Shown piece after piece: positions 1 to 11,788 of a stretch of DNA of 64,000 bases. Position numbers and translations under genes: made by a program. The notes beneath the pieces are model-generated. The model did not search any database, was not told the DNA's origin, and was given only the letters and a program-made list of their open reading frames with translations. Numbering within the stretch: position 1 is the first letter of the stretch; the number at the start of each line of letters is the position of its first letter. The stretch comes from Mesostigma viride (Eukaryota; Streptophyta; Mesostigmatophyceae; Mesostigmatales; Mesostigmataceae), in the NCBI GenBank assembly GCA_009746045.1, contig RPFO01000076.1:3420420-3484419 (forward strand), written 5' to 3'.

Positions 1-1
1 T

Positions 2-784
2 TTAGAGGGATTGACGCTTATACCTTTAGGGGAGCGAGCGCCCAAGCAGGATGCTTTAGTCCTTCCCGGGAGTGTATGTTCAGTTGGTTTTGTAGTTGAT
101 CCAGAGTATGCACCTGAGATAGCCATCGTGCACTGTAAATTGCCGTGGCAAATGGTGAAGGAAACGTGTAGTGCAGCCCAGCATGTATTATCCCGTGCTG
201 CAGGTGCTCAGCTGAGAACCACAGACGTGTATGCTGATATGAACCTGCAGCGCAAGGTGACACTGTGTGTTAAGCGAAGAGACATGACAACACGAGGTCG
301 TTCACAAGGTAATCGCACTGCACCCATAGATCCACAAGCAACCACTGCACGCATGGCTGCGGAGCCACAAGCAACCACTGCACCTAATCGCTCACGTGGC
401 AAGCGCACTGTTGGCACATTGGTAGAGCCACAAGCAACCACTGCACCAAGGCGCTCACGTGGCAAGCGCACTGTTGGCACATTGGTAGAACCACAAGCAA
501 CCACTGCACCAAGCCGCTCGCGTGGCAAGCGCACTGCGGACACATTGGTAGAAACACACACAGCCGCTGCACCAAACCGCTCGCGTGGCAAGAGCATTGC
601 TGGCAAGTCCATGGCAGCGGCTAGTGGCAGCGCATCAAGCCCTGATGACATTGCTAGTGATTTGTCGCTGAGCAGCGACGGTGAGGCATGCATTCCCACA
701 CAAAGGAGAAGTGAGAGGCAACGTGTGGTAGTAAATTATGCGGACTCTGACAGTGCTGCATACACTGATGAGGAGTGGGATTGA
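2..784 (+). CDS. Partial repeat-containing protein, C-terminal part
   Basis: The frame is open from the first bases of the window to a TGA at 782-784, so the N-terminus lies outside. About 90 non-repetitive residues come first. Four imperfect 21-residue repeats follow, rich in Thr, Ala, Arg and Lys, with the core PQATTAP-RSRGKRT. The C-terminal tail is Ser- and Asp-rich and ends DSDSAAYTDEEWD. Alternating basic repeats and an acidic tail suggest a nuclear or nucleic-acid-associated protein, but no family is recognised. The setting is all transposons, so it may be transposon-encoded. The repeats are in frame (63 bp each), which favours real coding. No start codon can be assigned. Confidence 0.5.
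   Translation, partial: LEGLTLIPLGERAPKQDALVLPGSVCSVGFVVDPEYAPEIAIVHCKLPWQMVKETCSAAQHVLSRAAGAQLRTTDVYADMNLQRKVTLCVKRRDMTTRGRSQGNRTAPIDPQATTARMAAEPQATTAPNRSRGKRTVGTLVEPQATTAPRRSRGKRTVGTLVEPQATTAPSRSRGKRTADTLVETHTAAAPNRSRGKSIAGKSMAAASGSASSPDDIASDLSLSSDGEACIPTQRRSERQRVVVNYADSDSAAYTDEEWD
362..613 (+). repeat. 63-bp in-frame tandem repeat, 4 copies
   Basis: Units begin near 362, 425, 488 and 551. Each encodes 21 residues with a conserved RSRGK core. The fourth unit is the most diverged. The period is a multiple of three, so the repeat lengthens the protein without breaking the frame. Confidence 0.85.
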
Positions 785-957
785 TTATATTCCTAATATA
801 ATGTAATGATGGATTGATGTAACTTGTTGTGTGCTTGTCACACTTATATTTATTTATTTCCAATGAACATGTGTGTCAACTGCATCATTTCTGCATCCAC
901 ATATATTGCATAAGTGTCCTGTCTTCATGCACTTGAGAGTTCTCAAGTGTCATGCTC

Positions 958-1055
958 AGTGTCCTGATTTTCCTGATTTTTTGTGCCATGCTAAGTGTCC
1001 TGATTTTCCTGATTTTTTGTGCTGTTAAGTGTCCTGATTTTCCTGATTTTTTCTG
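958..1055. repeat. Short tandem repeat, about 35-bp unit, 3 copies
   Basis: Three units each contain TCCTGATTTTCCTGATTT, spaced 34-36 bp apart. The stretch 785-957 before them is AT-rich with nothing recognisable. Confidence 0.8.
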
Positions 1056-1059
1056 ATTC

Positions 1060-1340
1060 AGCGGGTTTTCTCAGGATCTCAGGATTTCTCAGGATTTTTT
1101 TACGAATCTCAGTGTTTCTCAGTGTTTCGCGAGACGCATCTCAGGCACTTCTCAAGATTCTCAAGAGAAGTCCTGATATAATATCAGGAATCCTGAGAAA
1201 AGTCTCAGGGTTTCTCAGGATTTCTCCTCATATCCTGAGAAAAAATCAGGAAATCTCAGGAAATCCTGAGAAAATCTCAGGAATCCTGAGAAAAATCTCA
1301 GGAAATCTCAGGATCCTGAGAAAAATCTCAGAACCCGACT
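1060..1340. repeat. Palindromic CTCAGGA / TCCTGAG array
   Basis: The heptamer CTCAGGA and its complement TCCTGAG recur more than twenty times in about 280 bp, separated by short A or T runs. The left half is mostly in one orientation (TTTCTCAGGA) and the right half mostly in the other (TCCTGAGAAAA). The array ends exactly where the gypsy protease frame becomes recognisable, so it marks a junction. Confidence 0.85.
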
Positions 1341-2679
1341 TCCTAGTGTGTCTGGGCACCAGAAGGAACCATCCGGAAACCAAACCACCCGCCGGCGCAC
1401 ACTGATGTCCACATCCTGCTTGTCCAGCCAGTCCACTCCAATGATGATGTCGGCAGCGCCTAACGGCGCAATAGTCGCCACCAGGTCCACCGGCGTGCCC
1501 TGCAGTACACCCTTGATGTCTGCTAGGCCCGGCGATTGGTGTCGCCGACCGTCGGAATAGGTGACATATACTGCCGTGGTGTGAGGTCGGGGTACCAGGC
1601 CCAGCCGACGCACCAGGGCCTCATTGATGAAGGACGTGGAGGCGCCGGTGTCGACCAGGAACTTCACATCCATGATCGTTTTCTCCTTCAAATACGGATC
1701 AAGGACGGTGGGAGGGACCAGTAACCCTCCGCTGAAAAGAAACAGATGCCGCGAATCTCCTTGAGATGCACGCGCCGCCGGTTGGGTGGACGCGTCTGCG
1801 GCCACGTTATTGACGTCTACCTCTACTCTAATTGACTCCGCGTCTGGGCTACCATCTGATTTTTCTACCCTATCCCCTACCCCGGGACCCAAGCCCATGG
1901 GCAGGGCTACTACTCCCGAGGAGCGGTGGGACGGGAGGCCGCCTCGCCCGACCACCCGCCCTCTTCCCCCCCTCCTCCTCCTCGTCAGCCCCCTCCTCGT
2001 CGTCATACTCGTAGCCAGCCACCGCCTGCGTTTGGCCGGAAGAGGAGGACTGTCGCCGCGCCTCAATCTCGTTGACCGCGCGCAACACACCCTTGGTAGA
2101 GCTGATCGCGGGGGTCGCGGCTGCTGGTACTGCGTCGGGACCTGTCTGGCGTGCTGCAGGCGAGCCGCACGCTCACCCGCGTTGCGGGGTCGGTCCCGAG
2201 GGCCGGAGGAGTCGGGGCGGCTGCCGAAGGCCGGGCCGGAGAAACGAACGCTGGGTGTCCCTTCTCCTGCCCCGCGACCGGCGTTCTTGCCCCGAAGCTT
2301 GGGGCAGTCGCGCTTGAGGTGCCCCACCTCACTGCACATGAAGCAGCGCGCCTTGCTAGCATCGATCGCGTTAACGCCAAGGTCAGTGTAGCCATCATCA
2401 GGGTCGTCGGGGTACTCCTCCTCCTCCTCGCCGGTGAGCTCCGTAGAGTACATCTGGTTCACCCGTCGCGGACCTGCAGTGGCTGACCTGAAGAAACGGC
2501 GCACCGAGGGCCGGTGCGCGCCCGCGAGACACCACGTCGGCCACCTGCAGAAGGTATCTCTGGATATTCAGGATGTCCCACTCCTTCCAGGGGACCTCAG
2601 CGTAGTGTTTGAATACCTCGTCCTGCAGCTCGGGGCTGAGCGCCTCGATGAATCTGATCTTGTACTCGTACCAGGTCAT
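1308..2679 (-). pseudogene. Gypsy gag C-terminus, zinc knuckle and aspartic protease
   Basis: The frame starting at 2679 continues gag (TWYEYKIRFIEALSPEL). It shifts near 2480-2500 into the frame that carries a CCHC zinc knuckle, CFMCSEVGHLKRDC. A low-complexity basic and acidic stretch follows. Then comes a retropepsin-like domain with the catalytic motif LVDTGAS, and later DIIIGVDWLDKQ. These are the two landmark segments of an LTR-retrotransposon protease, which would cut the Gag-Pol polyprotein in the virus-like particle. The stop codon at 1308 lies inside the CTCAGGA array, so the C-terminal residues are foreign. No RT follows. Confidence 0.85.
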
Positions 2680-2684
2680 GTCGG

Positions 2685-3826
2685 TTAGATAAGCGGCGCT
2701 GGACTCAAACTTGGACAGAAACTCGCGATATATGGGGTGGTCCCCTGGCGCAGCTTGCCGAAAGCGATCCGCTCGTGGAGCTCCGCGTCTGGGGGTATCA
2801 GCTTGCGGCGCACCCGGTCCATCAGCTCCTCCACGGTTTGCGGGTATGACTGGGATGCGATGCTCTCACAGTTCAGGATGCTCACCACCGAGGGGTCCAT
2901 GCAGGTGTTAACCACATGTGGGATCAAATCGCAGGTGGCCAGTTCCCAGCTGTTGTGATTGCACCAAACGGTATACTGCTGTTGCCACATGCGTCCCCAT
3001 TCGTCGACCTCTCGCGGTTTCATATCCGCGTGCAGCTTGGGTACATTCTTGAAGGTAGGCATCGGTGGGGCCTTTACCGTGTTAAGCTTAGGCCCCCCGA
3101 CCTCTCTGTAGGAGATGGAGCCGAATGTTGGAGGCTGCGACCGCGGGAGAGATCCGGATCTGTCCGGTGTGCCGTGTGTCCGGCGCACCTGTACCGACGA
3201 GGGGTGTTCGTACCCCGGGTCATCCAGTGCCACCCTGCTGAAACTGAGGTTGCCAGCAGGCGCAGGCGAGGGGACCACGCTTCGGTCAAGCACCCGTGGG
3301 CGCTGCGGTTGAGGTGCCGGGCGCTGGGCTGGCGTGTGAGCCTCCTCGTCGCGGGTGGTGACACTGCTCCGGGTCTCCTCTGGGCTGGTCCGTGGTCTAT
3401 GAGTACCAACGGGCGGGCCCTGCGTGACAGATCCCTCGTCCGCCTCGTTAGTCCCTCCCAGGTCATCGAACTCGCCATCTGCCCCTGGGACCTCCCCTTC
3501 CTCGTCCGAATACCATAGCGCCGTGGGTAACAGGGACGTGCTGCCGAAGGACACTCTGCGTCTGCCCCGGTGTGGGGGACCCGGTGGATGTCCCTGGGGC
3601 CGCCCCCGACCTGCCCAAGGATGCGTTGGCCGCCCGGTGCCTGGCTGCTGCTGGCGGTAGTGCAGGGTATCTCCATTCTCGTCTCCCTGCTGCTCTGGAT
3701 CCGGTGGTAGCCATTGTGGTCTCGTCTGGGGTTGGTGCTGCTGCATCCGGGGTTGCTGCTGTTGCCATTGCTGTTGTGGTGACCGTTGCTGCTGCTGATG
3801 CTGCCTCTGCTGTTGCTGCTGCTGCG

Positions 3827-3869
<43 letters not shown>

Positions 3870-3882
3870 TTGCTGTTGCTGT

Positions 3883-3935
<53 letters not shown>

Positions 3936-4235
3936 CGGTTGCTGCTGCTGCTGGTACTCTGGGAGCCTCTCTCGGTCGTTCCTGTCATCTCCCTGCCTGG
4001 TTAAGGCGTCTATATTGTCCCCATCCGCTGGGGAGCTAGGTCTGGATCGTAGGGAGCCTTCCACAGGTCTCTCCATGACCTCACCTGTACCTGTCTCTAC
4101 TTGTGGTGGTACCTCTAGCCCTTCTGTACCGTGCTCGTGGTTGTCTACCGGTTCTATCTCTCTATTATCTGGGTCTCTCTCCCTAAGCTCGTCTTCTGTC
4201 TCTCTGGCGTTCCTTGTTTGGTACCGTGTTGGCAT
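2685..4235 (-). pseudogene. Gypsy gag, N-terminal and central part, polyglutamine-rich
   Basis: This is a 516-residue frame beginning MPTRYQTRNARETEDELRER. Residues about 95-145 are a long polyglutamine and Gln-rich tract. A Pro- and Arg-rich linker follows, then a retrotransposon capsid-like domain (KNVPKLHADMKPREVDEWGR, then VEELMDRVRRKLIPPD). The frame goes wrong after FGKLRQG. One base missing from a G run there would restore a typical continuation in the adjacent frame, which resumes at 2679. It would form the particle shell of the element. Either the copy is dead or the homopolymer was mis-sequenced. Confidence 0.8.
3790..3955. repeat. CAG/CTG trinucleotide tract coding polyGln
   Basis: A nearly uninterrupted run of CTG and TTG triplets on the plus strand reads as Gln codons in gag on the minus strand. 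Other frames give poly-Leu, poly-Ala and poly-Ser shadows that are not genes. Confidence 0.95.
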
Positions 4236-4362
4236 GGTGCTCGTACCGGGACCTTACACAGCAGGCATCACCTCCCCAGGAAGAAGAGAGAGAGAAAGAG
4301 CAACCACGTGCTATGGATCTATAGATATAGAATCTAGTATCACTTCCTAGTAATAGTATCCT

Positions 4363-4701
4363 CTACTGTTTGCTAGGGCCAATGGTCAGCTGAGAGAAGG
4401 TAACTGTAACTGCTGTCCCCTCCCCCTGGCTGCTGAGCGTGGGTGGCTTGGAGCATTCACGAGTGATGTGCATCCCCTCAGGCAATGGCATATGTTCCCT
4501 AACAAACCTATCTGCATCTGCAATGTTATCAAACCCTTTCCACTTAGCACTAGAGCCTTGGGACAATATCTTATCTTTTATGTGTTCCTCACAAGTCTTC
4601 CAGCTGTAGAATATAGCAGGTCTACCCTTATCCCCGTCGTGAGCTACTGCATAGTAAGGATATCCAGACTGTCCACCCTTGTTTATTTTACGTCGGGGCA
4701 T
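4363..4701 (-). CDS. Stand-alone RNase H1 N-terminal (viroplasmin-like) domain protein
   Basis: This 112-residue ORF starts MPRRKINKGG. Residues about 14-66 match the pattern of the hybrid-binding domain found at the N-terminus of eukaryotic RNase H1 and in the caulimovirus viroplasmin family: YYAVAHDG, then AIFYSWKTCEEHI, a KWKGF block, and ADADRFV. This fold binds RNA-DNA hybrids or dsRNA. No catalytic RNase H domain follows. The ORF sits between the LTR and gag on the same strand, so it is probably an accessory protein of the gypsy element. A role in protecting or handling the reverse-transcription hybrid is inference. The frame is intact. Confidence 0.75.
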   Translation of the reverse strand: MPRRKINKGGQSGYPYYAVAHDGDKGRPAIFYSWKTCEEHIKDKILSQGSSAKWKGFDNIADADRFVREHMPLPEGMHITRECSKPPTLSSQGEGTAVTVTFSQLTIGPSKQ

Positions 4702-5434
4702 GTTACATCATAGTCTGGCAGCGGCTTGCAAGCAGGAGAGAAAGGGGAAACCCAGGCTACCTCTAATGCAGTGACCTTAAACAAACGAGGAGAGAGCACG
4801 GAGTGTAGTACAGCACACGCCCCCAGCCATCCGCGGCAAAGAGGCTATACAACGATTACACGGAGGTAAACACCGTCAACACAGTCGGCAACAGCCAGAC
4901 GGTATTCACCCCCACAACATGTAAAACAACGAATGGTTGTCGTCCGCAACTTCCATTCGAACCAACGACATTCACACCCTATAGAGGCACAACGTATAAC
5001 GAGAACCCCTACGCGTGCGAACCCGGAGAGGAAGCGAGCATGCCAGCTAGCCTTCCACAGGCATAGCTTGTATCCTATCTAGGGGACGCACCATAATCGA
5101 TGACGTTAAATCCTCCTGAGCTGGCCGCCACCCGGTGTCGTTGAAGGCAAGCCCTGGCCGCCACTAGGTGTCGTTGAAAGCAGGAGAGCTGAACGCTATC
5201 GTTTACAGCACCTCACCACAGGACTATTGCTAGCCCCGCCGAGTATCCCAGACTGGCCGCTTGCTGGCTAGGTCGTCGTTGAATCCCTTTACGGGCTGGC
5301 CGCCGACCAGTCAGCAGTCGTTGAATTCCGGAACCTCTACCTACGTCAAACTCAGCCTTGGTATCCTAATTGGCTCACTAACCCTCTCCGCGAGAGTTAG
5401 CTAACCTTTCCAGCACATTTCCTCCGATAACCAG
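4702..5434. other. Gypsy leader region; short recurrent motif
   Basis: No gene is seen between the LTR and the viroplasmin-like ORF. Between 5120 and 5325 a motif of the form TGGCCGCC, then about ten bases, then GTCGTTGAA recurs four times at uneven spacing. Immediately inside the LTR the minus strand reads CTGGTTATCGGAGG, where a primer-binding site would be expected. It starts TGG after one base, but the matching tRNA cannot be named. Confidence 0.45.
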
Positions 5435-6016
5435 TGTTACGTCCCGGCCCAGACTCACCTAGCCTGAGCTACGTAGCGAAAGACCCTTCTTGCCGGAATT
5501 AGGAATAATCCAAGATAGCCTAAAGTAGGTTGCGCTTCACGACGTGAGTCGTGAGATATCTGGCATCACGGCTTAATGCCAAGCTAATTAGTTCACACTT
5601 ATAATGGCTAGCAATACCAATTACAAATGGATAATGCCCCGGGCTCAATGTGTAGGCGTATTCGCACTTATCAATCATTAAACCAAGAGGACGAGACTCT
5701 CGTCCTCGGACCAATTTAACCTAGGTTGATTGCGGCGCAGATACATGCCAATTTCCCTGGACCAATCCAAGCCAAACATTCCACGTAGGATCCGGGCCGA
5801 CATCGACCCTCAACTACAGGATCCACGCCTAGTACTACGAATGGACTCAGAACTGACGCGGCGCCACCGCACCGGTTCCTAAAAGGGCAACCTAGGACCA
5901 AAATAACTAGTCCAATTCACACAAGAGTCAATGTCCATAAAACTTAGTACAACGGCCACAAGGCCTTAGTAATTTATTCCATTGTTACGTCCGACCTAAA
6001 GGGCCGGGACGTAACA
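5435..6016 (-). repeat. LTR of the gypsy-like element
   Basis: This 582-bp segment starts TGTTACGTCCCGGCCC and ends with its perfect reverse complement, GGGCCGGGACGTAACA. TG...CA ends with long inverted termini are typical of LTRs. Because the ends are palindromic, the orientation is taken from the adjacent gag. No second copy is present in the window. A local inverted repeat of the end motif also occurs at 5983-6016. Confidence 0.75.
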
Positions 6017-6020
6017 AAAC

Positions 6021-6247
6021 CCTATCCGGTTAGCCGTAACCGTGGGACAAGCTAGCTGTCCGTACCGACCCGGATAAGGCCCCGGACTGGGGCCTAGGTG
6101 GCGCCGGCCCTAGGCGCCGCCCTTAGACCGGTCGACCGCATCGGACCGCCGGATTATAGCCGGCGGCTTAGCGGACGCTAGCGGAAGGCGTGCGGACGGA
6201 CATGGGTAACTTAGAGCCAGATCCTAGGGCTCTAGAGTTACTCAACT
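6021..6247 (-). repeat. Truncated LTR of the element B family
   Basis: These 227 bp match the last 227 bp of the two element B LTRs (26805-27031 and 32612-32840), with one visible substitution relative to the first. The first 120 bp of the LTR are missing. The cut falls four bases from the gypsy LTR end, which suggests that the gypsy element inserted into an older element B LTR. Confidence 0.9.
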
Positions 6248-6253
6248 ACTCCC

Positions 6254-8082
<1,829 letters not shown>

Positions 8083-8104
<22 letters not shown>

Positions 8105-9552
8105 GGTACCACCTGCGGCCTACCTGCCACAAGAACGAGGACGAGCTGGGGCATTTGGACGTCCTGTGCCACAAGTGCCACGGGCCGCCCCACGGTGACC
8201 CCAAGGACTGCAAGCGGCCTCCTTACGGCAAGAAGTGTGAGTCTCCCTCTCATGCTGGCTTGAGTGTGCCTGCTTCACCCCTTTCATCTGCATGCCCCAC
8301 TGTCAGAGCAGTGAGCAGTTCTGGAAAGGTGCTACAGCTGGTTTCAGAAGATTATGTCTCTAAACCAACCTTCACATCTATGGTTCCCAAGGTGTGCAGA
8401 GTGTCCCCCTCAGAGGATGCTCATATCAGTATACAGGAGCTTGCTTTGCAGTTGCACTTCCTTTATGGGCATGAAGTGAGTGCAGAGGTGGTGGCAGCAG
8501 CAATAGGGGGGGCAGCACTCAGACGTGCTTGCCAGGTGGTCAGATCCCACTGCCAGCATTGTCAGTTCAATGCACCCAACCCCCCTAAGGGGCATGTAGC
8601 TACCCCACCTAAGTGCAAGGGCAGGGTGGTAGGAGATGTCTTTCATATAAAAGGACAATCTTACTTGGCATGGTCAAGGTACACAACCATTGAACCATTA
8701 CCTGGAATGGACAAGACACAGTTGCTCAGGGCTCTCTTGATTGCTCAGGCCAGGTACTACCCTGTGGAGGCATTGTTACTGGATCAACAGTTCACGTGTC
8801 TTGCCAATGAACCAGGGTGTGAGGCTATTGATCTGGCAGGGCTAGAAGATCATGAGAGGCAAGGCATCATTGAAAGGGCCATCAGGTCCATTAAAACCCT
8901 TGTAGCCAAGGAGGATGGCAATCTGCTGGCTGACAGTGGGTCATATGCTGACAGAGCTCTGTGGTCCACCAGGCTGTGCCAAGTCCTCAACAGGAGGCCA
9001 CTCATGAAAACCCCACAAGGGGTGATCATTACACCAGATGGATTGCATGCAGGCATTTATCCACCTGAGGTACTAGCCCTCTACGATGCACAGCGAGCAC
9101 ATACAGCTAGCAGGTTAGCTGTCAAGGATGCAAAGCATCCACATCCCACCTTCAGAGAAGGGGATCAGGTCCTATTCTACAAGGAGTTGGGACTAGGCAA
9201 GGTGGGTACCTGGCATGGGCCAGCCACCATCCTAAAGTTTAACACCACTGGCAGGATAGTGTTGGTTAAACACAATGACACGGGTAAGATTCACAGGTGT
9301 TCACCTCACAGGATGAAATTGTATTTTCCAACTGTGTCAGACGTGGCAGAGGAGGAAGAGCTGTTGGCCGACAGCCCTGTACAGTTACCTGGCATCCCAG
9401 CGTTGCCCAGTGAGTGGTTGTTTGGAACACCCACTGGTGAGTGTGAGAGCCACAACCACTGTGACACCCAGGTCACCCTTGATGATTGCAGGCAGTCACT
9501 GCAGGCCTGGCCCCCTGCAGCAGAGGGTCAAATTGGCAAAACTGTCAGGTGA
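8083..9552 (+). pseudogene. Element A zinc finger, integrase and GPY/F-like domain
   Basis: The second zinc finger CHKCHGPPHGDPKDC lies near residues 29-43. An integrase HHCC zinc domain follows (H125 and H130 in LHFLYGH; C157 and C160 in CQHC). The catalytic core then shows D185 (VVGDVFHIKG), D234 (LLLDQQF) and E264 (GIIERAIR), the expected D-D-E set in divergent contexts. Near residues 375-410 an SH3-like segment, GTWHGPATILKF, resembles the GPY/F domain that normally ends Ty3/gypsy integrases. The protein would insert the cDNA into the genome. The protease-like domain lies downstream of it, in the +1 frame. Confidence 0.85.
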
Positions 9553-10072
9553 TCAGCAACCTCTCACCTCTTCAATTGTGAACATAGCTCAGCCACTAGC
9601 TGCACCTTCCAAACGCAGCCTAGCAGAAGCTGTTCGCATTTTACAATCAGCTCATAGAGCTAAAGCTCAAACTGCTGCTGCAGGATCAGCTAAGGTGGGA
9701 AAGGTTGGGCAGAATGACAATAGCCCATTTATGGTTGCAGTGGACACACAAGCCCAGGTCAGCATTATCAGTGCCCTGGCTGTGCCCCATTTGCCTTTGG
9801 AACCTTCACCCTGGCACCATGTGGCTGATTTCTCAGGGCAGTCATCCCTCAAGGTACAAGGTCAGGTCATGTTGACTATAGTTGGTATCCCAACTCCTTT
9901 TCAGGTATTGGAAGGTTATAAAGGGAATGCCTTGTTGGGTGATCCTTTTCTCTCTTACCCTGGTGTCATTATCTCCAGTGATAGACTAGCCATCCAGGAC
10001 CTGGGTGGTGTTGATCTGAATCATTTCAAAATTTCTCTTCAAAACTTCTTAACACCAACATTGCTTCTGTAA
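9410..10072 (+). pseudogene. Element A retropepsin-like domain with DTQ motif
   Basis: The frame overlaps the end of the integrase frame. Recognisable protein starts about 9560 and contains VAVDTQAQVSII (D112-T113-Q114) where aspartic proteases have DTG or DSG. LLGDPFL follows, resembling the second conserved segment of retropepsins. The matching regions of elements B and C have the same spacing. It lies between integrase and reverse transcriptase, not before integrase. Whether it is an active protease is unknown. The frame stops at 10072 and RT resumes in another frame. Confidence 0.75.
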
Positions 10073-10112
10073 AATTTGCTACCCCAAGTATGCCCCAGGG
10101 CAAGAACCCTGT

Positions 10113-11180
10113 GTGGCAGACTTGGTTCATAACCAAAAACTTCACCCCACCTCCTTTGGATTGGGCAAGCATGATGTGGCTAAAATGTCTCCTCTTTCTT
10201 ATGAACAGATAGAGCAAGATTGTCGCACACACATAGGTTTCCTAAAATGGGTGGAGGCCTTCAACAAGGCCAGGGAAGAATGGGTAGTGCCAGATCCTCT
10301 TAGCCCCTCTCACACTCCACCTGTCACACCTATTGACAAAAAGCCTGCAGGGTGCAAGCACTTGCGCCTGAAGTTTGTGTGCAAACATAAGCCAGCAGCA
10401 GATGGGTCAGTCATTTTCCATGCTAGACCTTGTGTGACAGAGTTCAAGGGCACCACTGATCTGACAGAGGCAGAGTTGTACACGCCAGGCATTCAGCAAA
10501 CCTCTCTCAAAATATTGCTGTCTGTCTTTGTGGGTCATCTCAATGACGGGGATGACTATGTATGTAAGGCTACAGACATTAAAAGGGCTTTCTTGAAAGG
10601 CTCACCTGAGATAGCACAACAAGTGTGGCATGGTCAGGTGTATGTAGTCTCCACTCCCAGAGTTTGGGCAAAACACATCCCTCAGCAGTACCTGAAAGCT
10701 AACATAGGTGTTGAAGGGCTGCAATCAGCTCCTCGCATTTTCAGGATGTCAGCTCAGGCTGTGTTTGAAAAGCTAGGGGCTACATATGATGACATAGACC
10801 CTTGCTTCTTTGTGGTCCCACACCCTCATGGCATACTCACCTTTGTGCGGCATGGGGATGATCAGCTGATTGCTGGGCCAAGGCGTGCTGTAGATGATTT
10901 TATTCAACAAGTGTCACAGCATTTTGAGATTGGCAAGCAAGTAGAGCTGGGCACCACTGCCATAAAATTTTGTGGCACAATGTTACAACTCCAGCAGCAT
11001 CAAAACCAGTGGGTGTGTGCACTTTACTCTCCCAATGATTACATGCACAGCTGCTTGGAGGTTTTGCAAACAAAAATCAAACCTGGAGCCTGCCCACCAT
11101 TAGAGGCAAGCTGGGGTGGTTGTGCTCAACGTGTGCACCTCACCTGGCTGTGGTTAGCAGAGTTGATGATGATGTCTTGA
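10113..11180 (+). pseudogene. Element A reverse transcriptase
   Basis: RT fingers are seen at LRLKFVCKHKP (residues about 84-94). The first catalytic Asp is D155 in ATDIKRAFLKG, and the active-site box is FVRHGDDQLIAG (HGDD, residues 247-250). GVEGLQSAPRIF is the palm segment before the box. Copia elements usually have YVDD here. The frame is lost near 11130, where the RNase H frame takes over. Confidence 0.85.
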
Positions 11181-11788
11181 TGCAAGTAGGTCACAAAGCC
11201 ATCACCAAAACTCTCCAGGAAGGCCCTCCCCTTATCTTGCATTCCTTGGATCTCCACAAAACCATTCACATCCAAGCTATGATGGATAGTTCCATGGAGT
11301 CCAGGCAGATTACCAAGTTGCAGGCAAGGGAGTCAGGCTTGTATTTTGTGCAGAATGATGATGCACCCTTGTCTCTCATTTCATGGTACAGCCGGTTGCA
11401 TAGACGCAAGGCTGTCAGCAGCAATGCTGCTGAGTGCAGGGCAGTGGTGTCAGCAGTGCTTCATGCCAGGTACTTGAATCATGTGCTGGTCTGGTTGCAG
11501 ATGCAAGCAGGCAGCAATGCTGGGGTGGTGGCACACTTGCTCACTGACAGTCAGTCAGTCCTCAGTTTCCTTGCTAACCCCTATGCTGTGCACACTGATC
11601 TTGACTGGGTGGTCCTTAAACAGGAGTCCACCTACTGGGAGTCCACCCGTCACGTGGAGGACAAACACAACGCTGCTGATGCACTCACTAAAGTGCCTCA
11701 GCAGGCAGCTGATCAATATCAGCTGTTGTACCACTTGATGAACCCGTATGGCAAGCAGGCAACCCTGCTCCATCGGGGGGACGCCTAG
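11120..11788 (+). pseudogene. Element A RNase H, C-terminal end of pol
   Basis: Copia-type RNase H landmarks are present: an AMMDSSMESR segment (first acidic residue), SWYSRLHRRKAVSSNAAECR (Glu), LTDSQSVLSFLANP (Asp) and NAADALTK near the end. It would degrade RNA in the RNA-DNA hybrid. The stop is at 11788, followed by a GC-rich 3' region. Confidence 0.85.

Larger units (their letters stand above)
1333..6016 (-). mobile_element. Truncated Ty3/gypsy-like LTR retrotransposon
   Basis: On the minus strand the order is LTR (6016-5435), leader with a viroplasmin-like ORF, polyQ gag, zinc knuckle and aspartic protease. The sequence then breaks off at the CTCAGGA array, so reverse transcriptase, RNase H, integrase and the second LTR are missing. 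The gag-protease reading frame has two compensating frameshifts. Assignment to gypsy rather than Copia rests on the DTGA protease motif, the gag type and the long inverted LTR ends. It is an inference because no RT is present. Confidence 0.7.

Noticed and set aside
3572-4039. Poly-Ala and poly-Leu ORFs on the plus strand, poly-Ser on the minus strand
   Set aside because: Shadows of the polyGln codons of gag.
6021-6247. 5' LTR of Copia element A
   Set aside because: The segment matches element B LTRs in the orientation opposite to that expected for a plus-strand element, and no copy lies 3' of element A.
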